Positions 14,701-24,428 of a stretch of 64,000 bases of DNA are shown here, piece by piece. The stretch covers positions 18,882,056 to 18,946,055 of the forward strand of contig NC_135187.1 of NCBI RefSeq assembly GCF_041146795.1, in the 5' to 3' direction. Within the stretch, counting starts at the first letter, position 1, and every line of letters starts with the position of its first letter. The DNA is from Maylandia zebra (Eukaryota; Chordata; Actinopteri; Cichliformes; Cichlidae). Both the position numbers and the translations under genes were made by a program. Below the pieces are notes generated by a model, which searched no databases, was not told the origin of the DNA, and worked only from the letters and a program-made list of their open reading frames with translations.

Positions 14701-15750
14701 AATTCCTCGGTGGCAAACAAGTCTCACTCTACCTCTTACAGCACGATAAGAGCATCAGTCACGGCGCTGATACTGGTCTAGTCGAAACCAAATGGGCACA
14801 AGAGAACAGGAAAATATAAAACCCAAAGTCGAAGCTCATACAGCTGCAAAACCATATCACTACTTGGTAACAATGCAGACCTCATAAATAAATGAAACCT
14901 AAATAGAAATGAGAAAAAAAAAACAGAAAAAAAAACTTTTGTTATGTTCCTTTATGCCTGTGGCATTTCTAGAGTACATCAAGAGTTTGAATTGTTTGAA
15001 CAGATTTGAGAAAATTGTGCTAATTTTAAAGAAAAGTGTTGTCGATTCCCATCTCGACGGCACAAGCTAAGGTCACAGATAAGAAATGTTTCTCTTGCTC
15101 TTTTTTCTTCCCTGTTTCCCCACCGCCTTTTCTCCTCTTTTTATATTGTTTTTTTCTCTGTTGTTAAGACATGCAGAAGTGCTTGTCGATTTGTCAGCTG
15201 GGGGATATACAAAAGGTCAATCTTGGAAAAGAAAAAAAAATTGAGGCTATGAGTTTAGGCATGCCTGTTTTTCACAATGGGGGGAAACGTTATTTAAATT
15301 TCCTACTTAACATGAAACAATAGGGAAATGGAGGGGCCGACAGCAAACAGCAAGGCCGTAGCATTAATTTGGGGGGGAAGGAGTTGAACTTCAGGGGTGG
15401 GAGGGTTTTTCCATTCTCTTGAGAAAATTTATTGTGAAAAAAAACAGAGCTCAAATAATTTGAAGTTGTTGTGCAATACTTAATTAAGACATGAAAACCA
15501 CAGGTTAGTGGTAGGCTGACGCTAAGCGGTCTTTCCATCGCTTACTGTCAGTGTCCTCTAGAGAGCTTTCCAGTCTACTATGTCAGAACTGTGGTTTCTT
15601 GTTGATTTTATTTCTTTTTTTTGTTTCTTAATTTTAATTCTTTTCTTTTTTTGGGCTGTAAACTATGGTCTGTCAGTCTGTGAAACTTTGCAGTATAATT
15701 CTGGTATTGTTGTTCTTTACGGTGTAATAAATATGTTAATTCCTGCCCAG
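11781..15750 (+). other. runx1t1: runx1t1 3' untranslated region (inferred)
   Basis: AT-rich, non-coding run of about 4 kb after the runx1t1 stop, with many poly-A and poly-T tracts and no credible ORF. The best polyadenylation signal is AATAAA at 15726-15731, followed by a GT-rich stretch (around 15761), which would put cleavage near 15750. A long 3'UTR is usual for this family. The 3' end is inferred; earlier AATAAA-like motifs could give shorter forms. Confidence 0.55.
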
Positions 15751-16054
15751 AGAATTCAGAGTTGTGTTATTTCATTACAGCGGCAAGCCTAAAGGGGCGT
15801 CCACGCAGGAAGCAATATTTTCAGTGGCGTGGCGGCCACAGACAAAAAGTCAACGACATTAGGCGACTTTAACGGGTGAAATCACAGCTGCCGGTGTGAA
15901 GTTAAACTTTTCTCTGAAGCAGCTGCCAGTGAGCGTGAAGGATGCCACTGCTTGACACATTGCACGGTGATAACTCCATCAGAGGGTTACCTAGACGATC
16001 AGAGCCTGGAGTATCCATTAGTGACTGATTGTCAGCATCACAAAGAGAAAATCG
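15751..16054. other. spacer between runx1t1 and the transposon nest
   Basis: About 300 bp without a gene. The stretch from ~15790 (AAGGGGCGTCCACGC) looks repeat-like, but no terminal repeat pair was found to prove it. Confidence 0.4.
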
Positions 16055-16208
16055 TTTCAAATTCAAATTCAAATTTTTATTTGTCACGTACACAGTCATA
16101 CACAGTACGATATGTAGTGAAATGCTTAGACAACTGCTCGTGACCTAAAGAAAAAAAAAGGAAAGGGCTATGAATAAGATAGGAAATAAATATGAAAAAT
16201 TAAAAAGT

Positions 16209-19200
16209 TGAATCCTTGAATCGCTACCTTATCGTGGTGGAGGGGTTTGTGTGTCACAGGGATCCCAGGGGCTATGTTGTCTGGGGGCTTTTGCCCCCTG
16301 GTAGGGTCTTCCATGGCAAATTGGCCCTGGGTGAGGGACCAGACAAAGAGCGATTCATAAGACCCTTATGAAAAGGACACCGAGGGAACAGTTTACCCTG
16401 CCCGGGATAGGGTTACCGGGGCCCCGCCCTGGAGCCAGGCCCGGGGAGGGTGCCCGAGGGCGAGCGTCTGGTGGCCGGGCCTTAGTCCATGGGGCCCGGC
16501 CGGGCACAGCCCGAAGAGGAGACATGGGCCCATCCTCCCGCAGGCCCACCACCCGCAGGAGGCGCCATAGGGGTCGGGTGCATTGTGTGCCGAGTGGCGG
16601 CCAGGAGCGGAGGCCCTGGAGGACTGACCCCCGGCTGCCAAGACTGGCAATAGGGACATGGAATGTCACCTCTCTGGTGGGGAAGGAGCCTGAGTTAGTG
16701 CGTGAGGTTGAGAGGTACCGGCTAGATATAGTCGGGCTCACCTCTACACATGGCTTGGGCTCTGGAACCAGTCTCCTGGAGAGGGGCTGGACTCTGTCTC
16801 AGTCTGGAGTTGCCCCTGGTGAGAGGCGGCGGGCAGGGGTGGGTATCCTAATATCCCCTCGGCTTGCTGCCGGTACGTTGGGGCTTTTCCCGGTGGACGA
16901 GAGGGTTTGTTCCCTGCGCCTTAGGGTCGGGGAACGGGTCCTGACTGTCATCTGCGTTTATGCGCCGAGTGGCAGTTCAGAGTACCCAGCCTTCTTAGAG
17001 TCCCTGGGGGGGGTGCTGGAGGGTGCTCCACCTGGAGACTCTGTTGTCCTGCTGGGAGACTTCAATGCTCACGTGGGTAACGACAGCGAGACCTGGAGGG
17101 GCGTGATTGGGAGGAACGGCCTCCCTGATCTGAACCCGAGCGGTGCTCTGTTATTGGACTTCTGTGCTAATCACAGTTTGGCCATAACGAACACCCTGTT
17201 CGAACATAAGAGTGTCCATAAGTGCACGTGGCACCAGGACGCTCTAGGCCGTAGGTCGATTATCGATTTTGTAATCGTATCAGCAGATCTGCGACCATAT
17301 GTTCTGGACACTCGGGTAAAGAGAGGGGCTGAGCTGTCAACTGATCACCACCTGGTGGTGAGTTGGATCAGGTGGCGGGGGAAGACGCTGGACAGACCTG
17401 GTGCACCTAAACGCGTAGTGAGGGTGTGCTGGGAACGTCTAGCAGAGGCCCCAGTCCGCGAGATCTTCAATGCACACCTCCGGCAGAGCTTCAACAGCAT
17501 TCCGAGGGAGACTGGGGACATTGAGTCCGAATGGACCATGTTCAGCGTCTCCATTGCCGAAGCTGCTGCATTGAGCTGCGGCCGCAAGGTGGTTGGTGCC
17601 TGCCGTGGTGGTAATCCCCGAACCAAATGGTGGACACCAGAGGTGAAGGGAGCCACCAGGCTGAAGAAGGAGTCCTATCGGGCTTGGTTAGCCTGTGGGA
17701 CTCCGGAGGCAGCCGACAGGTATCGACAGGCCAAGCGGAATGCGGCTCGGGCAGTGGCTGAAGCAAAAACTCGGGTGTGGGAGGAGTTCGGAGAGGCCAT
17801 GGAAAAAGACTTTCGGACTGCCTCGAAGAGATTCTGGCAAACCGTCAGACGTCTCAGGAGGGGAAAGCGGTGCTCTACCTGCACTGTGTATAGTGCTGGC
17901 AGAGCGCTGCTGACGTCGACTGAGAAAATTGTCAGGCGGTGGAAGGAATACTTCGAGGACCTCCTTAATCCCACTGACACGTCTTCCGAGGAGGAAGCAG
18001 AGTCTGGGGATGAGGGGAATGACCCGCCAATTTCCGGGGGCGAGGTCACTGAGGCAGTTAAACAACTCCTTGGTGGCAGAGCCCCTGGTGTTGATGAGGT
18101 CCGCCCCGAGTTCCTGAAGGCTCTGGACGTTGTAGGGCTGTCCTGGTTGACACGCCTCTGCAAGGTTGCGTGGAGATCAGGGGCAGTACCTGTGGACTGG
18201 CAGACCGGGGTGGTGGTCCCCATCTTTAAGAAAGGGGACCGGAGGGTGTGTTCCAACTACAGGGGGATCACACTCCTCAGCCTCCCTGGGAAAGTCTATG
18301 CCAGGGTGCTGGAAAGGAGAGTTCGTCCGTTAGTCGAACCTCGGATACAGGAGGAACAATGCGGTTTTCGTCCTGGTCGCGGAACACTGGACCAGCTCTT
18401 TATCCTCTCCAGGATACTTGAGGGTGCATGGGAGTTTGCCCAACCAGTCTACATGTGTTTTGTGGACTTGGAGAAGGCATTCGACCGTGTCCCTCGGGGT
18501 GTCCTGTGGGAGGTGTTGCGGGAATATGGGGTGTCTGGCCCATTGCTACGGGCCATTCGATCCCTATACAACTGTTGCAAGAGCTTGGTTCGCATTGCCG
18601 GCAATAAGTCGGACTCGTTCCTGGTGGGTGATGGGCTCCGCCAGGGCTGCCCTTTGTCTCCGGTTCTGTTCATAATTTTTATGGACAGGATTTCTAGGCG
18701 CAGCCAAGTGGCGGAGGGCTTTCACTTTGGTGGCCTCAGAATCTCATCTCTGATTTTTGCAGATGATGTGGTTCTGTTGGCTTCATCGGGTGAGGGCCTC
18801 CAGCTCGCACTGGAACGGTTCGCAGCCGAGTGTGAAGCAGCGGGAATGAGGATCAGCACCTCCAAATCCGAGGCCATGGTTCTCAGCCGGAAAAGGGTGG
18901 AGTGCCCACTCCGGGTCGGGGATGAGTTCCTGCCCCAAGTGGAGGAGTTCAAGTATCTCGGGGTCTTGTTCGCGAGTGATGGGAGAAGGGAGCCGGAGAT
19001 CGACAGACGGATTGGGGCTGCAGCTGCAGTAATGCGGACGCTGCACCGGTCCGTCATGGTGAAGAGGGAGCTGAGTATAAAAGCGAAGCTCTCAATTTAC
19101 CGGTCGATCTACGTCCCTACCCTCACCTATGGCCACGAGCTGTGGGTAGTGACCGAAAGAACGAGATCGCAGATACAAGCGGCAGAAATGAGCTTCCTCC

Positions 19201-19571
19201 GAAGGGTGGCTGGCCTCTCCCTTAGAGATAGGGTAAGAAGTTCGGCCATCCGGGAGGGGCTCAGAGTAGAGCAGCTGCTGCTCCACATCGAAAGGAGCCA
19301 GCTGAGGTGGTTCGGGCATCTGACAAGGATGCCCCCTGGGCGCCTCCTGGGTGAGGTGTTCCAGGCATGTCCCACCGGGAGGAGGCCCCGGGGCAGACCC
19401 AGGACACGCTGGAGAGATTATATCTCTCAGCTGGCCTGGGAACGCCTTGGTATTCCCCCGGATAAGCTGGAGGAGGTGGCTGGGGAGAGGGAGGTCTGGG
19501 CCTCTTTGCTTAGGCTGCTGCCCCCGCGACCCGACCTCGGACCAAGCGGATGAAGATGGATGGATGGATGG
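16209..19571 (+). mobile_element. Rex3 (RTE clade) non-LTR retrotransposon, apparently full length
   Basis: About 3.36 kb, flanked by a perfect 12-bp target duplication AAATTAAAAAGT at 16197-16208 and 19572-19583. It has a short GC-rich 5' leader, one 1061-codon ORF, and a very short 3'UTR ending in a GATG tandem run, a known Rex3 trait. The stretches TGGCAGACCGGGGTGGTGGT (~18197) and CAGGGCTGCCCTTTGTCTCC (~18642) match, from memory, the conserved RT sites used to amplify Rex3 in fish. GC content is far above its surroundings. It sits in the 3'UTR of the minus-strand LINE. Confidence 0.92.
16368..19553 (+). CDS. Rex3 endonuclease-reverse transcriptase polyprotein, intact ORF
   Basis: A 1061-residue protein that would nick target DNA and copy its own RNA by target-primed reverse transcription. 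An Arg/Gly/Pro-rich N-terminus (1-90) precedes an APE-like endonuclease (~93-330) with GTWN at 96-99, GDFNAH with D231 and N233, and STDHH with H at 327. The reverse transcriptase follows (~560-870) with [30 protein letters not shown] and the catalytic box FADD at 797-800, then FKYLGVLF and a basic C-terminal region ([14 protein letters not shown]). There is no internal stop or frameshift. Residues 124-128 read LTSTH where many APE-type elements carry a Glu. The true start could lie at a different nearby codon. Confidence 0.9.
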   Translation: MKRTPREQFTLPGIGLPGPRPGARPGEGARGRASGGRALVHGARPGTARRGDMGPSSRRPTTRRRRHRGRVHCVPSGGQERRPWRTDPRLPRLAIGTWNVTSLVGKEPELVREVERYRLDIVGLTSTHGLGSGTSLLERGWTLSQSGVAPGERRRAGVGILISPRLAAGTLGLFPVDERVCSLRLRVGERVLTVICVYAPSGSSEYPAFLESLGGVLEGAPPGDSVVLLGDFNAHVGNDSETWRGVIGRNGLPDLNPSGALLLDFCANHSLAITNTLFEHKSVHKCTWHQDALGRRSIIDFVIVSADLRPYVLDTRVKRGAELSTDHHLVVSWIRWRGKTLDRPGAPKRVVRVCWERLAEAPVREIFNAHLRQSFNSIPRETGDIESEWTMFSVSIAEAAALSCGRKVVGACRGGNPRTKWWTPEVKGATRLKKESYRAWLACGTPEAADRYRQAKRNAARAVAEAKTRVWEEFGEAMEKDFRTASKRFWQTVRRLRRGKRCSTCTVYSAGRALLTSTEKIVRRWKEYFEDLLNPTDTSSEEEAESGDEGNDPPISGGEVTEAVKQLLGGRAPGVDEVRPEFLKALDVVGLSWLTRLCKVAWRSGAVPVDWQTGVVVPIFKKGDRRVCSNYRGITLLSLPGKVYARVLERRVRPLVEPRIQEEQCGFRPGRGTLDQLFILSRILEGAWEFAQPVYMCFVDLEKAFDRVPRGVLWEVLREYGVSGPLLRAIRSLYNCCKSLVRIAGNKSDSFLVGDGLRQGCPLSPVLFIIFMDRISRRSQVAEGFHFGGLRISSLIFADDVVLLASSGEGLQLALERFAAECEAAGMRISTSKSEAMVLSRKRVECPLRVGDEFLPQVEEFKYLGVLFASDGRREPEIDRRIGAAAAVMRTLHRSVMVKRELSIKAKLSIYRSIYVPTLTYGHELWVVTERTRSQIQAAEMSFLRRVAGLSLRDRVRSSAIREGLRVEQLLLHIERSQLRWFGHLTRMPPGRLLGEVFQACPTGRRPRGRPRTRWRDYISQLAWERLGIPPDKLEEVAGEREVWASLLRLLPPRPDLGPSG

Positions 19572-19601
19572 AAATTAAAAAGTGTAAATTTAACTAGCAA
19601 G

Positions 19602-20639
19602 CAGAGATGGGCAGTAACGCGTTACTTGTAACGCGTTACTGCTTGTAACGCGTTACTTGTAACGCATTACTGTAATCTGATTACTTTTTTCAAGTAACGA
19701 GTAAAGTAAGGGATTACTATTGCAAAATCGGTAATTAGATTACCGTTACTTTCCCGTAGGAACGCTGCGTTACTGCGTTACTAAAACCGTGATTTTTTTG
19801 CGAGAATGTCTCATGACAGTGACGTAAGCGAGTGCGCTGTTAGTGGCAACAGCTGTGTGCAGATCAACAGTGGATCATATATCAATTGTGGGAGAGAGTA
19901 TGAGCATGCAGCGTTTAAAGCGTGAAAGTACTGACCTTATTTTGAGTTTGACTCCATAAAATTGACAAAAACATTAGTGTCCGTTGTGCGTGGGAGGAAA
20001 ACTTTTTACAACGAAAAAAAACCCCTAAACTTCCAAACAAGCACCGAGTGCGCTACCACGTAATGGGAAACTCACAGAGAATCTCGCGGATTCTTCAACT
20101 GACCGCGGCACACCTGCACCAGAGTAAACCTCCGCCTACCACAGTCCTGCTTTACAGGTGAAAATAGAGCAACAGGACCGCTGAGTCTTTATTTATTTTC
20201 TGCTGTGTTTTACTTGCATCTATTTGAAAGAGTGAGTGTAAACACAAAAAATATTTTATTTTATGTGCTGGAATGTGTAGAAAATAGGTTTAAATGTTAA
20301 ACTAATTTATTCAAATCAGAATGTTGCATATAATTAAATTTTTGCTTGATGCATAAAGTTAAAAGATTAAAACTGATAAAACAAGTTTAAAAAAAGAGAC
20401 TTTTCCATTTGATTACATTTTGTATGATGGATTATGCAGAAAAAGTAGAATTGGGCTGAAAGATCTATCGCTTTATCACCTCTTCAGGTTGTAAATCGTG
20501 TTTTTAAAAAGTAACTAAGTAACTAAGTAATTAATTACTTTTGAAAATAAGTAATCAGAAAAGTAACGGGATTACTTTTTGGGGAAGTAATCAGTAATTA
20601 GTTACTGATTACTTTCCTCAAGTAACTTGACCAACACTG
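19602..20639. mobile_element. hAT-type MITE with GTAACGCGTTAC subterminal repeats
   Basis: Ends CAGAGATGG... and ...CCAACACTG form short imperfect inverted repeats (7 of 9). Flanks CTAGCAAG (19594-19601) and CTAGGAAG (20640-20647) are an 8-bp target duplication with one mismatch, the hAT length. Both subterminal zones are built from GTAAC/GTTAC and AGTAAT/ATTACT blocks. About 1.04 kb, no transposase ORF, so non-autonomous. It lies in the LINE 3'UTR about 20 bp after the Rex3 target duplication. Confidence 0.85.
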
Positions 20640-20689
20640 CTAGGAAGGAATAAAATATAAGAATATAAAATATAAAAAATGAAATAACT

Positions 20690-20800
20690 GTACAACACTA
20701 ATTAGAATGAAGGGTAAATTTAACTGGGAAAGAATAAGATAAAATATATAAATTAAAGTTGAAAATAAAATAACTGTACAACAAAATACACAATACGCAG
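20690..20800. repeat. partial tandem duplication in LINE 3'UTR
   Basis: AAATAACTGTACAACA occurs at ~20682 and again at ~20766, and GTAAATTTAACT occurs at ~20713 and in the piece left of the hAT MITE (~19584). This suggests a unit of roughly 85-100 bp repeated in the LINE 3'UTR. Confidence 0.5.
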
Positions 20801-21026
20801 TATAGAACTATATAAGAATGTATGAAGAAATATAAATAAATATATATATACACACACAATAACAGCAGCTGTACAAGTATTAACTGGAAATGAAGAATAT
20901 AGTGACCAGTGTTGTGCAATCCACATTATGTCTTGTGCAGTGCAAATATGCTTAAAGTGATTTAAGTGATGAAGTGAAAACAATGTCCAGAATGTCCAGT
21001 GTGTGTGTAAGAACTATATGTGTGGG

Positions 21027-23056
21027 TCAGTACTGTGTGGTGGTGTGATTGAGAGACCGTATCGCCTGCGGGAAGAAGCTCCTCCTCAGTCTCTCTGTGT
21101 TGGTCTTTAGGGAGCGGAATCGCTTTCCTGACCTCAACAGAGAGAACAGTCTGTTGTTGGGATGGCTGAGGTCCTTCACGATCTTCCTGGCCTTGGTCCA
21201 GCACTGCCTGCTGTAGATTGAGTGCAGGTCAGGGAGCTCGGAACGGATGGTGCGCTCAGCTGATCGCACAACCCTCTGTAGAGCTCGTCTGTCCTGCATG
21301 GTGCTGTTCCCGAACCAGGTTAAGATGTTTCCCGCCAGGATGCTCTCTATGGTGCACGAGTAAAAGTTCCTGAGCACCTTGGAGGGCAGTTGGAAGTCTC
21401 TCAAGCGTCTGAGGTGGTAGAGATGCTGACGGGCCTTTTTCACCACGGTGTTGATGTGACAGGACCATGACAGGTCCTGTGTGATGTGAACTCCGAGGTA
21501 TTTGAAGCTGTCCACTCTCTCCACTGGGCACTCGTTGATGACAGGGGTCTGGTAGTTCCTCTCCTGCTTAGTGCTGAAGTCCACTATCAGCTCCTTTGTC
21601 TTACTGACGTTTAGAAGGAGGTTGTTCCTCTGGCACCAGTTCTCCAGATTCCTAATCTCCTTCAGGTAGGCCGTCTCGTTGTTATCAGAGATCAGGCCCA
21701 CCACGACGGTGTCGTCAGCAAACTTGATGATGGTGGTGGAGCTGGTAGTGGCCACACAGTCATATGTGTACAGAGACTACAGCAGGGGGCTCAGAACACA
21801 CCCCTGGGGGGCTCCAGTGCTGAGAGTGGTGGAGGCTGAGACATGTCCGCCCATCCTTACTGCCTGTGGTCTGCCAGTTAGGAAGTTGGAGATCCACTGA
21901 CACATAGATGAGCTGAGTCCCAGATGCTCCAGCTTGGTGGTGAGTGTGGAGGGAATTATGGTGTTAAATGCAGAGCTGTAGTCTATGAAGAGCATTTTAA
22001 CATAATTCCCCCTTCTAGTGTCCAAGTGAGTGAGTGATGTGTGGAGGAGATGAGAGATGGCATCGTCTGTGGAACGATTTGGACGGTAAGCGAACTGTAG
22101 TGGGTCCAGTGTGTCTGGTAGTGAAGAAATGATGAAGTCTCTGACCAGGCGTTCAAGCATGTGGGGATCACCGACTGAGATAAAGAGATGTTGAATATCT
22201 CAGTGAACACAGGAGCTAGCTGGTATGCGCAGTCTCTGAGGATACGACCTGGGATGCCGTCTGGTCCTGCTGCTTTCCTGGTGTTCACTCTCATAAAGGC
22301 TCTCCTTACTTCATGCTCGGAGATGACGAGCACGTTTCCGGTGCTGGCAGTATCTTCCTGTCCGCAGCCGTTAGCGCCGCTAGCACTAGCATTGTTGGAG
22401 TCCTTAGCTGCAGCCTCGAAGCGAGCATAGAAAGTGTTCAGCTCGTCTGCCAGAGTCACGGCCGCATTCGTCATACCGGTTGTTGGTGCTTTATAGTCCG
22501 TTATTGTCCTTAGTCCCCGCCACAGGCTCCTAGAGTCACTCTGTTGGAGTTGTGACTCTAGTTTCCTCCCGTAGCGCTACTTCGCCTCTTTCACCGCCCT
22601 CCGCACGTTATATGACGTGGCTTTGTATGGGTCCATGTCCCCCGTCGTGAGTCCCGTGTTGTAGGCAGCGGTGCGGGATCTCAGAGCGTCGCGGATGGTT
22701 TTATCCACCCACGGCTTCTGGTTGGGAAACGTTGTGATAGTCTTTGTCTCCACGGTATCATCCGCTCGTTTCCCGATGAATCCCACAACCGCTTCCGTAA
22801 ACACATTGACATCATCATCGGAGCTGTTTCTGAACATGCCCCAGTCTGCGTCATCGAGTGCGTCCTTTAACGCGGCCACCAATTGATCAGTCCAGCGCGC
22901 GATCTTCCTCTGAACCGGAACTTCCTGTTTCAGCCTTTGTTTGTATTTTGGCATGACGAAGATGGCGGCGTGTTCGGATTTGCCAAACGGAGGGCGGGAT
23001 TGTGCCTTGTAGCCGTCCTGTGTGGACATCTCCTTAAAGCCAGCTTTAACAAGCAT
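21027..23056 (-). pseudogene. L2/Rex1-type LINE reverse transcriptase, broken
   Basis: Reading right to left: a linker/RT N-terminal piece (PPFGKSEHAAIFVMPKY near the start) ends at an in-frame TAG (22577-22579). The same frame continues through RRAFMRVNTRKAAGPDGIPG to about 22165, where a deletion after SQSVIPTC joins it out of frame to [20 protein letters not shown]. That piece runs through [14 protein letters not shown] and [12 protein letters not shown] to a second in-frame TAG at 21777-21779. The frame then resumes with FADD at 21711-21722, YLGVHITQDLSW and the C-terminus, stopping at 21027. At least two nonsense changes and one frame-breaking deletion make it dead. Confidence 0.85.
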
Positions 23057-23075
23057 TTTTTGTTGTTGTTAAAAC

Positions 23076-24420
23076 TAGAGATGGCACGATACCACTTTTT
23101 TATGTCCGATACCGATATCATAAATTTGGATATCTGCCGATACCGATATGAATCCGATATAGTGTTTTTTAATCAACAAAACTGTTTTTTTAAATATCTT
23201 GCTGCATTTTGTATAAGTTCATACTCAAGTTTAAAACAACAACTACACTAAAGCTATTCTGTTATACCTGTATGCAAAAAAAATGTTTCATAGTTCAGCA
23301 ATACTGATCAATCTAATAAACTTAAACCTACACCATCCTCCCTATTCTGGTATTTTAAAGAGTACTTAGCGTAAATATTAAGCAACCTAACTAATAGGGT
23401 TCCAATTCCCAGCAACAAAATTAAATAAATAAAAAATAGGGAACCACCCCTCACACTCCACCTCATGATGCTTAATCGACGTAATCAACCTTAATTTGAT
23501 GCAGTGTGAAAAAAAATGCACAGAAATCAATTATTTTTCAAGAAATATTAAATAGATTCAACATCTTTCTTCAACAAAATTGCAGACTGCACAGATGGTA
23601 CCTTCCCAAAGGAAAAAGTACTATAGCTTACTAGGGTATATTAGACTTAATAGTTACTATATACAGTAATTGACTTCTATTCATTTTACATCAAATTTAA
23701 ACTTTGGGTGTCAGATAATTATTTATTAAAAGCTCGACATTTTAAATGAGAATAAGAAAGAAAAGTATGTTTTTGTGCCCCCCTTTCCCTGTTAATGCCC
23801 TATCGGCCCCCCTGGCTAAACTTTGCTAGATCCGCCCCTGCACAGTTACCAGCCGTCAGCTACGTAGAAAAAGATCCTCGAGTAGAAACTAATATTAAAT
23901 ACATTCTAACAACAGCTTATCAAGCTTAAACGTGCTGCTGTTGTTCAGCCGCTGGTTTCCTCTTTCTGGTGCAAAGTGGGACAAAAACAAACAAGAGACA
24001 GAAAAGCCGATCAGCTGATCATTAAGCAGTTTCATGATTGAAGTAGCAGCAGGAGAGGCAGTCGCTTGTTAAGCTTAACGCAGGAATGCTTTACATTCAG
24101 AGATGGACTTACACACTTGCTTTACTTCTCTCGGGGATAACTTTGTCGGAGATGAAATGCTGGGTTGCTAGCGAAGCTCCACATGCTATCCAGACCACCG
24201 ACAGGTCCCGCATGCCACAGCCGCTCTATCACGTGATGCATACTGCTCCGACGTGCTAACGTTCTGAGGCGAGTTACGGCGTGTTGCAAGTTTTGTGAGG
24301 TGCTTTCGTGATATTTAATGGATCGGATTACATTTTTTATTTTTCTCCGATATCCGATCCAGTAATTTAGGTCAGTATCGGACCAATACCGTTACGTAAT
24401 ATCGAATCGGTCCATCTCTA
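23076..24420. mobile_element. hAT-type MITE (TAGAGATGG ends), 8-bp TSD
   Basis: Ends TAGAGATGG and CCATCTCTA are a perfect 9-bp inverted repeat, with further CCGATA-type subterminal repeats inside both ends. Perfect 8-bp target duplication GTTAAAAC at 23068-23075 and 24421-24428. Length 1345 bp with no transposase ORF, so non-autonomous. It lies at the 5' edge of the decayed LINE. Confidence 0.9.
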
Positions 24421-24428
24421 GTTAAAAC

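Larger units (their letters stand above)
16055..23067 (-). mobile_element. L2/Rex1-type LINE, decayed, interrupted by Rex3 and a hAT MITE
   Basis: Non-LTR retrotransposon in reverse orientation. Its 3' tail (reverse complement of AAATTCAAATTCAAATTTTT) starts at ~16055. The body is broken by Rex3 at 16209-19571 and a hAT MITE at 19602-20639, so the host pieces are about 16055-16208, 19584-19601 and 20640-23067. Coding pieces of an RT protein lie at 21027-23056. The endonuclease region is missing, as is usual for 5' truncation. The FADD box and [11 protein letters not shown] block point to the CR1/L2/Rex1 group. The exact family and the 5' end are not fixed; another hAT starts at 23076. Confidence 0.75.

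Noticed and set aside
17345-19375. Long minus-strand and alternative-frame ORFs inside Rex3
   Set aside because: Shadows of the GC-rich 1061-codon frame, without known motifs.
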